Part shown: positions 1-8,604 of the stretch, in pieces
Numbering within the stretch: position 1 is the stretch's first letter
Layout: the number at the start of each line of letters is the position of its first letter
Source: Bacillota bacterium
GTDB taxonomy: Bacteria; Bacillota; Clostridia; Oscillospirales; Ruminococcaceae
Reading direction: 5' to 3'
NCBI GenBank assembly: GCA_029572815.1
Contig: JAKPUQ010000209.1
Span: 1-64,000 of the forward strand
Length of the DNA stretch: 64,000 bases
Position numbers and translations under genes: made by a program
The notes under the pieces: generated by a model
Database searches by the model: none
Seen by the model: the letters and a program-made list of their open reading frames with translations, nothing else
What the model was told of the DNA's origin: nothing

Positions 1-78
1 TGTTTTTTTAAAGTCTTTTCTTGACTTCCCTTTATTCTCATAAAGGAATCTCAAGGGTCGTTACTTTTTTATTCGCAT

Positions 79-125
79 TGTTCAATTTTCAAGATGCTGT
101 CTTCGCTATCTCTCTTCGAGACAGC
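79..125 (-). other. Probable rRNA operon leader (antitermination-type region)
   Basis: Read on the minus strand this stretch holds a hairpin (7-bp arms at 96-102 and 119-125) followed by CTTGAAAATTGAACA (79-93), a motif commonly found in the 16S leader and spacer of Firmicutes rRNA operons. It lies just downstream of two strong promoters. The rRNA itself would start beyond the left edge, so the assignment is inference. Confidence 0.5.
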
Positions 126-131
126 TTAACT

Positions 132-257
132 ATTATATCACTTTCCTTCAGGTTTGTCAAGCTCTTTTTTCAAATTTCTTTGAACTTTTCTCTCGACTGC
201 TTTCGCTTTCCTGTCGGACAGTGATTATATTATACCACCTGTTTGCCGATTTGTCAA
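132..257 (-). promoter_or_regulatory. Tandem strong promoters, probably for an rRNA operon to the left
   Basis: Two perfect sigma-A promoters point left. The outer one has TTGACA at 252-257 and TATAAT at 229-234, and the inner one has TTGACA at 155-160 and TATAAT at 132-137. Both have 17-bp spacers. Two consensus promoters in a row followed by a hairpin leader is the usual arrangement upstream of rrn operons. The short open frame across this region (21-224, plus strand) has no ribosome binding site and is not a gene. Confidence 0.7.
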
Positions 258-391
258 ACCAAAGATTGGAAGCATTTTCATCATTTTTTTGTACGAATTA
301 ACCGATGGAGGCAAAAATCCCGCTTATTCCACTATAAACAGGACTTTTCTGTCTCCTCCCCATTTTATTTCAGCACTGTTCCGGTTTTCAC

Positions 392-420
392 TTGCACTTT
401 TCCCCGCCATGTGATATAAT
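392..420 (+). promoter_or_regulatory. Promoter of the pnuC-like gene
   Basis: TTGCAC at 392-397 and TATAAT at 415-420 with a 17-bp spacer. It places the transcript start near 427, just before the structured leader. Confidence 0.7.
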
Positions 421-429
421 ATAGTTACT

Positions 430-510
430 GCCACCGGGTAGAAATGCAGAGCATTTGTTAAGTACATCGTTAGGTCTTTGAAGATGTACTGAGCAAGTGC
501 TGTTTTTTTT
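430..510 (+). promoter_or_regulatory. Structured 5' leader of pnuC ending in a terminator-like stem
   Basis: Two nested stems are visible: AGCATTTG (450-457) pairs with CAAGTGCT (494-501), and AGTACATC (461-468) pairs with GATGTACT (483-490), with asymmetric internal loops between. The outer stem is followed at once by eight T (503-510), and the ribosome site GGAGG (511-515) comes next. This looks like an attenuator or small riboswitch controlling a vitamin transporter. I could not match it to a known class: the NAD+-II (pnuC) and TPP classes are candidates by gene context only. Confidence 0.5.
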
Positions 511-521
511 GGAGGTCAATC

Positions 522-1241
522 ATGAAACTAAAGCAGCTTTTCAGTTCACTCACAATTATTGACTACACAATATGGGGCGCGGCAATGCTTTTCATCACCG
601 TTTCCTTTCTTATATTTGACAGGACGAATTTTCTCACTCTTGCTGCTTCAGTTATCGGAGTGACCTCTATTATCATAAATGCAAAGGGACACCCTCTCGG
701 GCAGCTCCTCATGCTGTTCTTTGCCGCTGTTTACGGCTATATTTCCTTTTCCTTCCACTATTACGGGGAAATGATTACTTATCTCGGAATGACTGCTCCT
801 ATGGCACTTTTTGCACTTATATCCTGGCTTCGCAATCCTTTTAAAGAGGGTAATGCAGAGGTCAGAGTCAATCACCTCAGCAGACTTGAAATAGCCTTTA
901 TGTCACTGCTTACCGTGATAGTCACCGTTATTTTTTACTTTATTTTAAGGTACTTCAATACTGTCAATCTTATCCCGAGTACTGTTTCCGTCACCACAAG
1001 CTTTGCCGCAGTTTACCTGACATTCAGAAGAAGCGCATTCTTTTCCCTGCTTTACGCCGCAAACGATGTTGTGTTAATAGTTCTCTGGGCTCTTGCCTCA
1101 ATGACCGACAGCTCATACATCTCCGTGCTTATATGCTTTGTGATGTTCCTTGTCAGTGACATCTACGGCTTTGTCAGCTGGCTGAAAATGAAAAAGCGTC
1201 AGGAAGCTGCTGATCCCTTCCACGGAACTTTTTCTTCCTGA
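522..1241 (+). CDS. pnuC: PnuC-family vitamin/nucleoside transporter
   Basis: A 239-residue integral membrane protein with about seven hydrophobic helices. The pattern of an early Asn-Ala-Lys-Gly segment followed by a Tyr-rich helix is typical of the PnuC family, which imports nicotinamide riboside; close relatives (PnuT) import thiamine. The substrate cannot be decided here. The start has GGAGG six bases upstream. The gene is a single transcription unit with its own promoter and a structured leader, which suggests control by the imported vitamin or its coenzyme. The hydrophilic C-terminal tail (after about residue 222) is presumably cytoplasmic. Confidence 0.8.
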   Translation: MKLKQLFSSLTIIDYTIWGAAMLFITVSFLIFDRTNFLTLAASVIGVTSIIINAKGHPLGQLLMLFFAAVYGYISFSFHYYGEMITYLGMTAPMALFALISWLRNPFKEGNAEVRVNHLSRLEIAFMSLLTVIVTVIFYFILRYFNTVNLIPSTVSVTTSFAAVYLTFRRSAFFSLLYAANDVVLIVLWALASMTDSSYISVLICFVMFLVSDIYGFVSWLKMKKRQEAADPFHGTFSS

Positions 1242-1256
1242 TTTTCCCGCAATATC

Positions 1257-1285
1257 TTGAATTATAAAATATGGTGTGCTATAAT
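1257..1285 (+). promoter_or_regulatory. Promoter of the HD-GYP gene
   Basis: TTGAAT (1257-1262), 17-bp spacer, TATAAT (1280-1285), upstream of the HD-GYP gene that starts at 1334. Confidence 0.6.
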
Positions 1286-1333
1286 TATATTATAGTAATG
1301 TAAATTCGGACGCGTCAGAGGGGAGGCTGCGGT

Positions 1334-2276
1334 TTGAAATTTCTGATATACTCTATGCTCGCCGTCGGAATAATCCAGATGGTGGTAAATATATGGAAAT
1401 ATACTCAGTTCCTGCGTTCACTCCGCGATGTACTTTCGGCGGGCAGAGGAAGAGTAAGGATATGGAAATATGTGGCACTTGTACTGCTCATATTCTTCCT
1501 GCTGGGCTATCTTCTTGTCACTTTCAAGGGCAAGCCTGACATCGTCATTGCAGGCATACTGTTCGGCGGCAGTATTTTTGTCGCTATAATGCTGACTATC
1601 ACCTTTATGCTCATGAGCAGAACAAAGGAGCGAAGCATCGACATCGCTGAGGTCCTCATCGGTGTCATTGACGCAAGGGACCCCAACCTCAACGGTCACA
1701 GCCGCCATGTCCAGAACCTGACCATGCTCCTCTATGAGTATATCCCATCACCCAAGAAAAGGCTTATCAATCCTGTCAGTCTTGAGTATGCCGCACTTAT
1801 GCACGATGTGGGAAAGCTTGGAGTTCCCGAGGTCATACTCAACAAGCCTGCAAAGCTCACCGACGAGGAATGGCAGGTAATGAAAAAAACATCCCGACAT
1901 CGGCGTAAAGATACTTGAGCCACTAAAATCCTTCCGTCATGTTTTCCCGTGGATACTCTACCACCACGAGCATATCGACGGCACAGGCTATCATGGCATG
2001 AAGGGCTGGCGTATTCCCTATGCCTCCCGTATAATCGCCGTAGCCGATACATATTCCGCAATTACCATGAAGCGTTCTTACAAGGAGCCCCGTACATATG
2101 AGGAAGCCCTTGAGATAATGAACAATGTTGCAGGTACTCAGCTTGACAGAGACCTGGTGGAGATATTCTGCAATATCCCTAAAAATAAGGTACTCGCCTG
2201 CAAGCCCGAAAAGGTGGACTTTGACATTGACGACATTCCCGATAATATAGAAGAAAACAACACCCCCGAAGCCTGA
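1334..2276 (+). pseudogene. Membrane HD-GYP domain protein, frame broken by one base
   Basis: Probable cyclic-di-nucleotide phosphodiesterase. The TTG start at 1334 follows GGGAGG. Three N-terminal membrane helices (about 1-20, 44-63, 70-93) precede an HD domain with H122 and the metal-binding pair H157-D158. The frame ends early at 1918, but frame +1 from 1890 to 2276 continues the same domain: HPDIG, then HHEHIDGTGYHG and RIIAVADTYSAIT. The Pro of the GYP motif is His here. The break is in a run of seven A (1883-1889); with six A the gene reads 313 residues without interruption. It may be a sequencing error rather than a true pseudogene. Confidence 0.8.
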
Positions 2277-2295
2277 AATGCTTCGGGGATTTTTT
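2264..2295 (+). terminator. Terminator of the HD-GYP gene
   Basis: Nine-base-pair stem CCCCGAAGC/GCTTCGGGG (2264-2272 and 2280-2288) followed by T6. It overlaps the last codons of the gene. Confidence 0.85.
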
Positions 2296-2322
2296 CATCA
2301 TATCTGAGTTCCTTTATGTAAG

Positions 2323-2356
2323 AAAAACAGGAGCCGCAGTACTGAAACTGCGGCTC
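2323..2356 (-). terminator. Terminator of the glg operon
   Basis: Stem GAGCCGCAG/CTGCGGCTC (2331-2339 and 2348-2356). On the minus strand it is followed by a T tract (2323-2327), placing it just after the glgA stop. Confidence 0.85.
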
Positions 2357-2381
2357 TGTATCTTTATTCTGTATGTGCAGC

Positions 2382-3803
2382 TCAGTCAGCTGCAAGCACC
2401 TTCTTATAGGTCTCGATGTAGAGATCGGCAGACGCCGACCAGCTATGGTCGCACTCCATCATGCGAACGATCAGCTCGTTCCACCTCTCCTTATCGTTAT
2501 AATCATTCCACGCACGCTTTACTGCGTCAAGCATATCGTTTGCGTTGTAGGTCTTGAAGGTGAAGCCATTGCCATTTTCGCCGCCGTTATCGCGGACAGA
2601 GTCCCTGAGACCGCCTGTCTCGCGGACAATGGGAGCTGTTCCGTATCTCATTGCGATCATCTGTGCAAGTCCGCAGGGCTCGCTCTGTGAGGGCATAAGG
2701 AACATATCAGCGCCCGCATATATCCTTCTGGACAGCTCGGGGATAAATCCGATAGTAACGGACACCCTCTCGGGATATCTTGCAGCCATCTCAAGGAAGA
2801 AATCCTCGTAGATCTTCTCGCCGCTTCCCAGTACAGCAAACTTTATGCCGTCGTGGACCATTTCCTCAAAGACACAGCGTATCAGGTCTATGCCCTTGTG
2901 GCGGACAAAACGGGTGACTATGCCGATAACAGGCTCATCGCCCTCTGCAAGTCTCAGCTCAGAAAGAAGAGCTGCCTTGCACTTCGCCTTCCCCTCCGGC
3001 TTCTTTGAAGAATAGTTCGCCGCTATAGCCTTATCCTTTGCAGGATCGTAAAGCTTTGTATCTATGCCGTTCATGATTCCGCGAAGCTTATACTGCTTGG
3101 TGACAAGTATCCTGTCAAGGCCGTGAGCGTACCACGGGTCAAGTATCTCCCAGGCATAACTGGGACTGACCGTAGTTATCACGTCACAGGTCTCGATAGC
3201 TCCCTTCATCATATTGACGTAGCCGTCATAATCAAGGAGTCCCGCATTATACATGGGAATGCCCATGGGTTCGCCGAGAACTTCCTTTCCGTATTTGCCC
3301 TGATATTCGATATTATGGATGGTGTACACCGTTTTGATACCGTCATAGCCCTGCTGGTACTTATAATAGACATTATAGTAAACAGGGATCAGAGCAGTCT
3401 GCCAGTCGTTGCAGTTGATGATATCGGGCGTGAACTTGATATACCTGAGCATTTCAAGCACTGCTCTGTCGAAGAATACAAATCTCTCACAGTCATCATA
3501 GAAGCCGTAGAGACCGTCCCTTGCAAAATAATACTCATTGTCGATGAAGTAATAGGTTATGCCGTCCCTGACAGCCATAAATATCCCGCAGTACTGCTTG
3601 CGCCATGAGACATCTACGGTTATATTGGTCAGAAAGACCATTTTCTCCCGAAGCTCCGAGCTTACCGACTTGTAAAGTGGTATGACCACCCTGCAGTCAT
3701 GCCTCTTGTTTTTTATTGCCTTCGGAAGGGAACCTATAACATCTGCAAGACCGCCTGAAGCTGCAAATGGCACAGCCTCGCTGGCAGCAAATAGTATTTT
3801 CAT
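2382..3803 (-). CDS. glgA: Glycogen synthase (ADP-glucose), GT5
   Basis: Transfers glucose from ADP-glucose to the growing alpha-1,4-glucan. The 473-residue length is normal for bacterial GlgA. The N-terminus MKILFAASEAVPFAASGGL matches the glucan/ADP-glucose-binding start of GT5 enzymes (Ser replaces Lys in the usual KTGGL), and the C-terminal PSQSEPCGLAQMIAMRYG block is the nucleotide-sugar site. It is the last gene of glgB-glgC-glgD-glgA, 15 bases after glgD, and ends at a clear terminator. Cytoplasmic. Confidence 0.96.
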   Translation of the reverse strand: MKILFAASEAVPFAASGGLADVIGSLPKAIKNKRHDCRVVIPLYKSVSSELREKMVFLTNITVDVSWRKQYCGIFMAVRDGITYYFIDNEYYFARDGLYGFYDDCERFVFFDRAVLEMLRYIKFTPDIINCNDWQTALIPVYYNVYYKYQQGYDGIKTVYTIHNIEYQGKYGKEVLGEPMGIPMYNAGLLDYDGYVNMMKGAIETCDVITTVSPSYAWEILDPWYAHGLDRILVTKQYKLRGIMNGIDTKLYDPAKDKAIAANYSSKKPEGKAKCKAALLSELRLAEGDEPVIGIVTRFVRHKGIDLIRCVFEEMVHDGIKFAVLGSGEKIYEDFFLEMAARYPERVSVTIGFIPELSRRIYAGADMFLMPSQSEPCGLAQMIAMRYGTAPIVRETGGLRDSVRDNGGENGNGFTFKTYNANDMLDAVKRAWNDYNDKERWNELIVRMMECDHSWSASADLYIETYKKVLAAD

Positions 3804-3818
3804 ATTTGATCACCGCCG

Positions 3819-4940
3819 TCAGATCTTACCGCCTTTTCCAATATACAGCGGATATGTCTCGGAGCCCGTAAGCACCTTTTCATTGCTTATCTCCACATTC
3901 TTATCGGCAATTACCGATGAGATACTGCAATTCTCGCCCACCTTAGTGCCCTGAAGGAGAACGCAGTCCTTGACCACCGAATCCTTTCCTACCTTTACGG
4001 CTCTGAAAAGTATTGAATTTATGACAGTTCCTTCAATGATACAGCCGTCAGCAATAAGGGAATCCTTTATGTTTGATTCCAGTCCGTACTTAACAGGACC
4101 ATTGTCGCCGATCTTTGTCAGAACAGGCATATCCTTGCGGAAGAGGGCATTCTTCTTCTCGGGATCGAGCAGCATCCTGTTTGCCAGATAGTAGTCCTGT
4201 ATGCTGTCGATCTTTGTGAAGAAGCCGTCATGCTTATAGCCCATTATCTTGAAATCGTCTCTCCTGCCCTGAAGGATCTCACGGGTGAAGCTGAACTGAT
4301 TTCTGCTTGCAGCATCGGAGACTATCTTCTTCAGGAAGTCCTTGGTGATGATGCACATCTCCAGCCAGATATTGCACTCGCCTGAGAACTGAGGATCCAC
4401 CAGAACGTCCTTCAGTCTGTTGTCCCCGTCGAACTCAAGAACAGTTGTGCACTTGTTCTTCTCATAGTCGTAAACGCCTCTGCTGTAAACAAAGGTTATA
4501 TCAGCCTCGTTCTCCATATGCTGCTTCAGCACGGGATTGAAGTTTATGGTAGTTACCACGTCGCAGTTTGACATGATGACATACTTAGCGTTTGAATGCT
4601 CAACAAATCCCCAGATATTATTGAGAGCGTCCAGTCTTCCCTTATAGATACCGCCTGTCTGGCTGTATGGAGGAAGAAGGTGGAGTCCGCCCTTTTTACG
4701 GGCAAGATCCCAGTCACGTCCCGAACCCAGGTGATCCAGGAGTGAGCCGTAGTTGGACTTTGTGATGACACCCACCTCGGAAACTCCCGAATGAACGAAG
4801 TTTGAAAGTGGGAAATCTATAAGGCGGTAGCGTCCGCCGAAGGGTATTGAACCCATAGTTCTCTGCTTGGTCAGCTCACTGACATAAGCGTCGTGCATAC
4901 TTGCGAAGACAAGTCCCAAAACATTATAATTAACACTCAT
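3819..4940 (-). CDS. glgD: Glucose-1-phosphate adenylyltransferase, GlgD subunit
   Basis: A 373-residue paralogue of GlgC with a nucleotidyltransferase fold at the N-terminus and a left-handed beta-helix (hexapeptide-like) C-terminus. In Firmicutes GlgD forms a hetero-oligomer with GlgC and mainly raises its activity. The N-terminal catalytic loop is degenerate: where GlgC has [11 protein letters not shown], this protein has ASMHDAYVSELT and lacks the GG and the Arg. This fits a non-catalytic or regulatory subunit. It lies 15 bases after glgC in the same operon. Confidence 0.94.
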   Translation of the reverse strand: MSVNYNVLGLVFASMHDAYVSELTKQRTMGSIPFGGRYRLIDFPLSNFVHSGVSEVGVITKSNYGSLLDHLGSGRDWDLARKKGGLHLLPPYSQTGGIYKGRLDALNNIWGFVEHSNAKYVIMSNCDVVTTINFNPVLKQHMENEADITFVYSRGVYDYEKNKCTTVLEFDGDNRLKDVLVDPQFSGECNIWLEMCIITKDFLKKIVSDAASRNQFSFTREILQGRRDDFKIMGYKHDGFFTKIDSIQDYYLANRMLLDPEKKNALFRKDMPVLTKIGDNGPVKYGLESNIKDSLIADGCIIEGTVINSILFRAVKVGKDSVVKDCVLLQGTKVGENCSISSVIADKNVEISNEKVLTGSETYPLYIGKGGKI

Positions 4941-4955
4941 AGCAACATTCCTCCG

Positions 4956-6182
4956 TCAGATATTTTCACCTATGATCTGCTTTGGCTCTACTACCTTATC
5001 AGCAGATACAGTAACGTTATGTCCGACAACGGCAATGCCCCAGTCGTCTCTGTTTTCGATCATTTCAGGACTTGAGCCCACACGGGCATGGGATTCGATA
5101 ACGCTGTCGCTTCCCACTATGGCATACTCCACCACAGCTCCGGATTTGATAACGGTGCCGGGCATGATGATGCTGTAATTGACGGTAGCGCCTGCCTCGA
5201 TGGTAACTCCGGAGAACAGGATGGAGAAGTCAACGGTACCGTCGATAGTGCTTCCCTCTGAGATCATGGAGTTCTCGATGTTGGCGTTGTCGCCCACATA
5301 CTGAGGAGGCATATTGCTGTTGCGTGAATATATCTTCCAGCTGGGATCATAGAGGTCCAGGGGCACACTGGGGCTGAGGAGATCCATATTAGCCTCCCAG
5401 AGAGAATCCAGAGTTCCCACGTCCTTCCAGTAGCCCTCGAACTCGTATGCGAAGAGTCTCTGCTTGTCGCGGAGCATTGAGGTGATGATGTCCTTGCCGA
5501 AGTCCTTAGACCAGGGCTCGCCCTTATCGCGCTTCGCGTTTGCCTCATTCTCGTTCTCGATGAGGTACTTGCGGAGCTTCTCCCATGTGAATACATAGAT
5601 ACCCATAGAAGCCAGTGTAGACTTGGGCTCCTTGGGCTTCTCCACGAAGTCCGTTACCTGATTCTGGTCATCGCAGATCATGATACCGAAGCGTGAAGCC
5701 TCAGCCTTGGGAACGTCTATAACGGAGATAGTACAGTCCGCGTCATTTGCAACGTGGAAGTCCACCATCTTTGAGTAATCCATCTTGTAGATGTGGTCGC
5801 CGCCCAGAACTACCACATACTCGGGATCATAGCGCTCGATGAAGCGCATATTCTGATAGATAGCGTTCGCAGTGCCCTCGTACCACGAAGCGCCTGCCTG
5901 AGTCTCATAGGGAGGGAGCACATGAACTCCTCCGTTCATTTTATCAAGGTCCCACGGCTGACCGTTTCCGATGTACTCGTTGAGCACAAGGGGCTGGTAC
6001 TGAGTGAGAACACCTACTGTGTCAATACCTGAGTTGGTGCAGTTTGAGAGAGGGAAATCGATAAGACGATACTTTCCGCCGTAAGGTACTGCGGGCTTTG
6101 CCACGTTTTTGGTCAGTGCATATAATCTGCTGCCCTGACCGCCTGCAAGGAGCATTGCAACGACTCTTTTCTTAGTATACAT
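4956..6182 (-). CDS. glgC: Glucose-1-phosphate adenylyltransferase, catalytic subunit
   Basis: Makes ADP-glucose from glucose-1-phosphate and ATP, the committed step of glycogen synthesis. The 408 residues begin with [14 protein letters not shown] (catalytic GGxGxRL loop) and include [15 protein letters not shown] and a C-terminal beta-helix with repeated Ile/Val-Gly hexapeptides. It sits 35 bases after glgB and 15 before glgD. Confidence 0.96.
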   Translation of the reverse strand: MYTKKRVVAMLLAGGQGSRLYALTKNVAKPAVPYGGKYRLIDFPLSNCTNSGIDTVGVLTQYQPLVLNEYIGNGQPWDLDKMNGGVHVLPPYETQAGASWYEGTANAIYQNMRFIERYDPEYVVVLGGDHIYKMDYSKMVDFHVANDADCTISVIDVPKAEASRFGIMICDDQNQVTDFVEKPKEPKSTLASMGIYVFTWEKLRKYLIENENEANAKRDKGEPWSKDFGKDIITSMLRDKQRLFAYEFEGYWKDVGTLDSLWEANMDLLSPSVPLDLYDPSWKIYSRNSNMPPQYVGDNANIENSMISEGSTIDGTVDFSILFSGVTIEAGATVNYSIIMPGTVIKSGAVVEYAIVGSDSVIESHARVGSSPEMIENRDDWGIAVVGHNVTVSADKVVEPKQIIGENI

Positions 6183-6217
6183 ATTTTTCCTCCTGGATCG
6201 CTTATGCGTTATGGAAT

Positions 6218-8365
6218 TTATTTATCCTTGGCAGAGGGTGTTTTCTTTGCCGAGGTCTTTGTCTTTTTAGCAGCGGCTGAGGTCTTTGCCGCAGGCTTTT
6301 TCGCAGCTGTTTTCTTGGCAGCGGGCTTTGACTTGGAAGCCTCGTCAGCCTTTGCAGCCGCCTTCTTGGCTGTAGTTTTAGCCTTTGGAGCTGCCTCAGT
6401 CTTTGCAGCTGTCTTCTTAGCAGCAGGCTTCTTTTCAGCCTTGGTCTCGCCCTTGTCAGCAGCAGTTCTTCTCTTTACTGGAGCGAACTTGAGGTAGATG
6501 ACTGACAGAGGCGCCAGTGTCATTGAGATACTGTTGTCATGACCGTGCATAGGCACGCTGTCGGACTTGAATGAGCTCTCCGTAATGCCCGAACCGCCGA
6601 ACTCGACAGCGTCGGTGTTGAAGATGAGCTTGTATCTGCCCTTCTGCGGGACGCCTATCCTGTAATCACGGCGCTCAACTGGAACGAAGTTGCAGACTGC
6701 GATTATCTCCTCGCCGTTATCGTCGATACGTCTGAAGGAGATTATGCTCTGCTTATAGTCATCGTTGGATATCCAGCTGAATCCGTTCCATGAGTCGTCA
6801 TTCTGCCAGAGCGGCGGATTTTCAACGTAGAACTTGTTCAGCTTTTCCGAGAACTTCAACAGGTCTCTGTGAGAGTCGAAGTCCATGAGATTCCAGTCCA
6901 GCTGAGACTTGTAGTCCCACTCCTTCATCTGACCGAACTCCTGTCCCATAAAGAGCAGCTTCTTGCCGGGGTGAGCCATCATGTATGCGAGGAAAGCACG
7001 GTATGAAGCGAACTTCTGCTCATACTCACCGGGCATTTTATTTATCATGGAGCACTTTCCGTGGACTACCTCGTCATGTGAGATAGGCAGGATATAGTTC
7101 TCCGAGAATGCGTAGAAGAATGAGAATGTGAGCTTATCATGGTTGAAAGCTCTGTAAATGGGATCAAGGGACATATAGCTGAGCATATCGTTCATCCAGC
7201 CCATGTTCCACTTGAAGTTAAAGCCAAGTCCGCCTATATCGGTGGGCTTTGTGACCAGCGGCCATGCTGTGGACTCCTCGGCTATCATAAGAGCGTCGGG
7301 ATGCTTGAGGAAAACAGCCTCGTTGAGATGCTTGAGAAACTCAACTGCCTCAAGGTTCTCGTTGCCGCCGTAGATATTTGCAGCCCATTCGCCCTCCTGC
7401 CTGTCATAGTCAAGATAGAGCATGGACGCAACAGCGTCAACTCTGAGGCCGTCCACATGGAACTGGTCGAACCAGTAATTAGCACTGGAAATAAGGAAAG
7501 AGCATACCTCAGCCTTACCGTAATCGAAAACTCTGGTGCCCCATGCCTTATGCTCCTTTTTGCGGTCGTCCGTATATTCATAGCAGCAGCTGCCGTCGAA
7601 CTCATAGAGACCAGCCTCGTCCTTGGGGAAGTGTGCAGGCACCCAGTCAAGGATGACACCTATCCCTGCGGCGTGGAACATATCTATCATCTTTCTCATA
7701 TCGTCGGGAGTTCCATAGCGTGAGGTGGGGGCGAAATAACCCGTTACCTGATAGCCCCAGGAGCCGTCGAAGGGGTACTCTGTCAGGGGCATGAACTCCA
7801 CATGAGTGTAGGACATCTTCTTGAGATACGGTATGATCTCTTTAGCAAACGTGACATAATCAAGGAAAACGTCCCCGCCGTAGTTCTTCCACGAGCTGAG
7901 GTGTACCTCATACACGTTCACAGGGCTTTTGTATATGCTCTTGTTGTTCTTTTCATCGAACCACTTGTCATCGCTCCACTGGAAGCTGCTCTCAAAGATC
8001 TTTGAAGCAGTTCCCGGTCTTGTCTCATAATGCGCCGCATAGGGGTCAGCCTTCATCAGTATCCTTCCGTCCTGCGCCTCGATACTGAATTTATAAGCGT
8101 CGAACTGTTTAAGCTTTGAGATCTCAGACTCCCAGATACCGTCCGCGATGAGGTACATAGGATTTGCAGATCTGTCCCAGCCGTTGAAATCGCCGACAAC
8201 AGATACGCTTACAGCATTAGGAGCCCAAACTCTGAAAGTGAAAACCTTGCCTCTTCCCTTTTTCTTGGAATGAACGCCAAAAAACTTGTATGCTTCGTAG
8301 TTTTTACCCTGGTAAAAAAGGTACAGCGGAAAATCATTTGGATTGTTATTTTTATTAACAGACAT
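6218..8365 (-). CDS. glgB: 1,4-alpha-glucan branching enzyme with Lys/Ala tail
   Basis: Introduces alpha-1,6 branches in glycogen. It has an N-terminal CBM48-type domain (about 35-125), a GH13 catalytic barrel with [13 protein letters not shown] (nucleophile Asp) and a following EES acid motif, and a C-terminal beta domain ending near residue 629. Unusually, the last 86 residues (630-715, bases 6221-6478) are a low-complexity Lys/Ala/Pro/Thr tail with repeats such as PAAKKTAAK, like the tails of bacterial histone-H1-like proteins. The start has AGGAGG upstream. It is the first gene of the operon, behind its own promoter. Confidence 0.95.
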   Translation of the reverse strand: MSVNKNNNPNDFPLYLFYQGKNYEAYKFFGVHSKKKGRGKVFTFRVWAPNAVSVSVVGDFNGWDRSANPMYLIADGIWESEISKLKQFDAYKFSIEAQDGRILMKADPYAAHYETRPGTASKIFESSFQWSDDKWFDEKNNKSIYKSPVNVYEVHLSSWKNYGGDVFLDYVTFAKEIIPYLKKMSYTHVEFMPLTEYPFDGSWGYQVTGYFAPTSRYGTPDDMRKMIDMFHAAGIGVILDWVPAHFPKDEAGLYEFDGSCCYEYTDDRKKEHKAWGTRVFDYGKAEVCSFLISSANYWFDQFHVDGLRVDAVASMLYLDYDRQEGEWAANIYGGNENLEAVEFLKHLNEAVFLKHPDALMIAEESTAWPLVTKPTDIGGLGFNFKWNMGWMNDMLSYMSLDPIYRAFNHDKLTFSFFYAFSENYILPISHDEVVHGKCSMINKMPGEYEQKFASYRAFLAYMMAHPGKKLLFMGQEFGQMKEWDYKSQLDWNLMDFDSHRDLLKFSEKLNKFYVENPPLWQNDDSWNGFSWISNDDYKQSIISFRRIDDNGEEIIAVCNFVPVERRDYRIGVPQKGRYKLIFNTDAVEFGGSGITESSFKSDSVPMHGHDNSISMTLAPLSVIYLKFAPVKRRTAADKGETKAEKKPAAKKTAAKTEAAPKAKTTAKKAAAKADEASKSKPAAKKTAAKKPAAKTSAAAKKTKTSAKKTPSAKDK

Positions 8366-8390
8366 AATTCAGCCTCCTTTGCTATAATAC

Positions 8391-8419
8391 ATTTTATCAG
8401 AATAAGCATAATTATTCAA
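8391..8419 (-). promoter_or_regulatory. Promoter of the glg operon
   Basis: On the minus strand, TTGAAT (8414-8419), 17-bp spacer and TAAAAT (8391-8396), about 25 bases before the glgB start. The rest of the AT-rich gap to spoIIE (8420-8604) shows only a weak hairpin (ATTTTGT/ACAAAAT) and nothing else I can name. Confidence 0.55.
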
Positions 8420-8604
8420 GCATTTTTGCAAATCACGAGAAAATTTCAGATGTTATGCTAATATTACCACTTCTAATTAGTGCATTTTGACATATTTATT
8501 CTGGCAATTCCTCGTTAGCCTTTGTTAAAATGCACAGCAATTGAATGTATTTAGCGTGAACTGTATGTCATTTAAGTTAATATTTTGTGAACAAAATGTG
8601 ACTT

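Noticed and set aside
21-224. Open frame of 67 residues on the plus strand at the left edge
   Set aside because: It lies across two rRNA-type promoters on the other strand and has no ribosome site.
430-510. TPP or THF riboswitch before pnuC
   Set aside because: The GTTAAGT and CTGAG words recall parts of these, but the remaining conserved blocks are missing.
1883-1890. Programmed -1 frameshift at the A-AAA-AAC slippery site in the HD-GYP gene
   Set aside because: The downstream half is in the +1 frame relative to the start, so a -1 slip would not join the halves.
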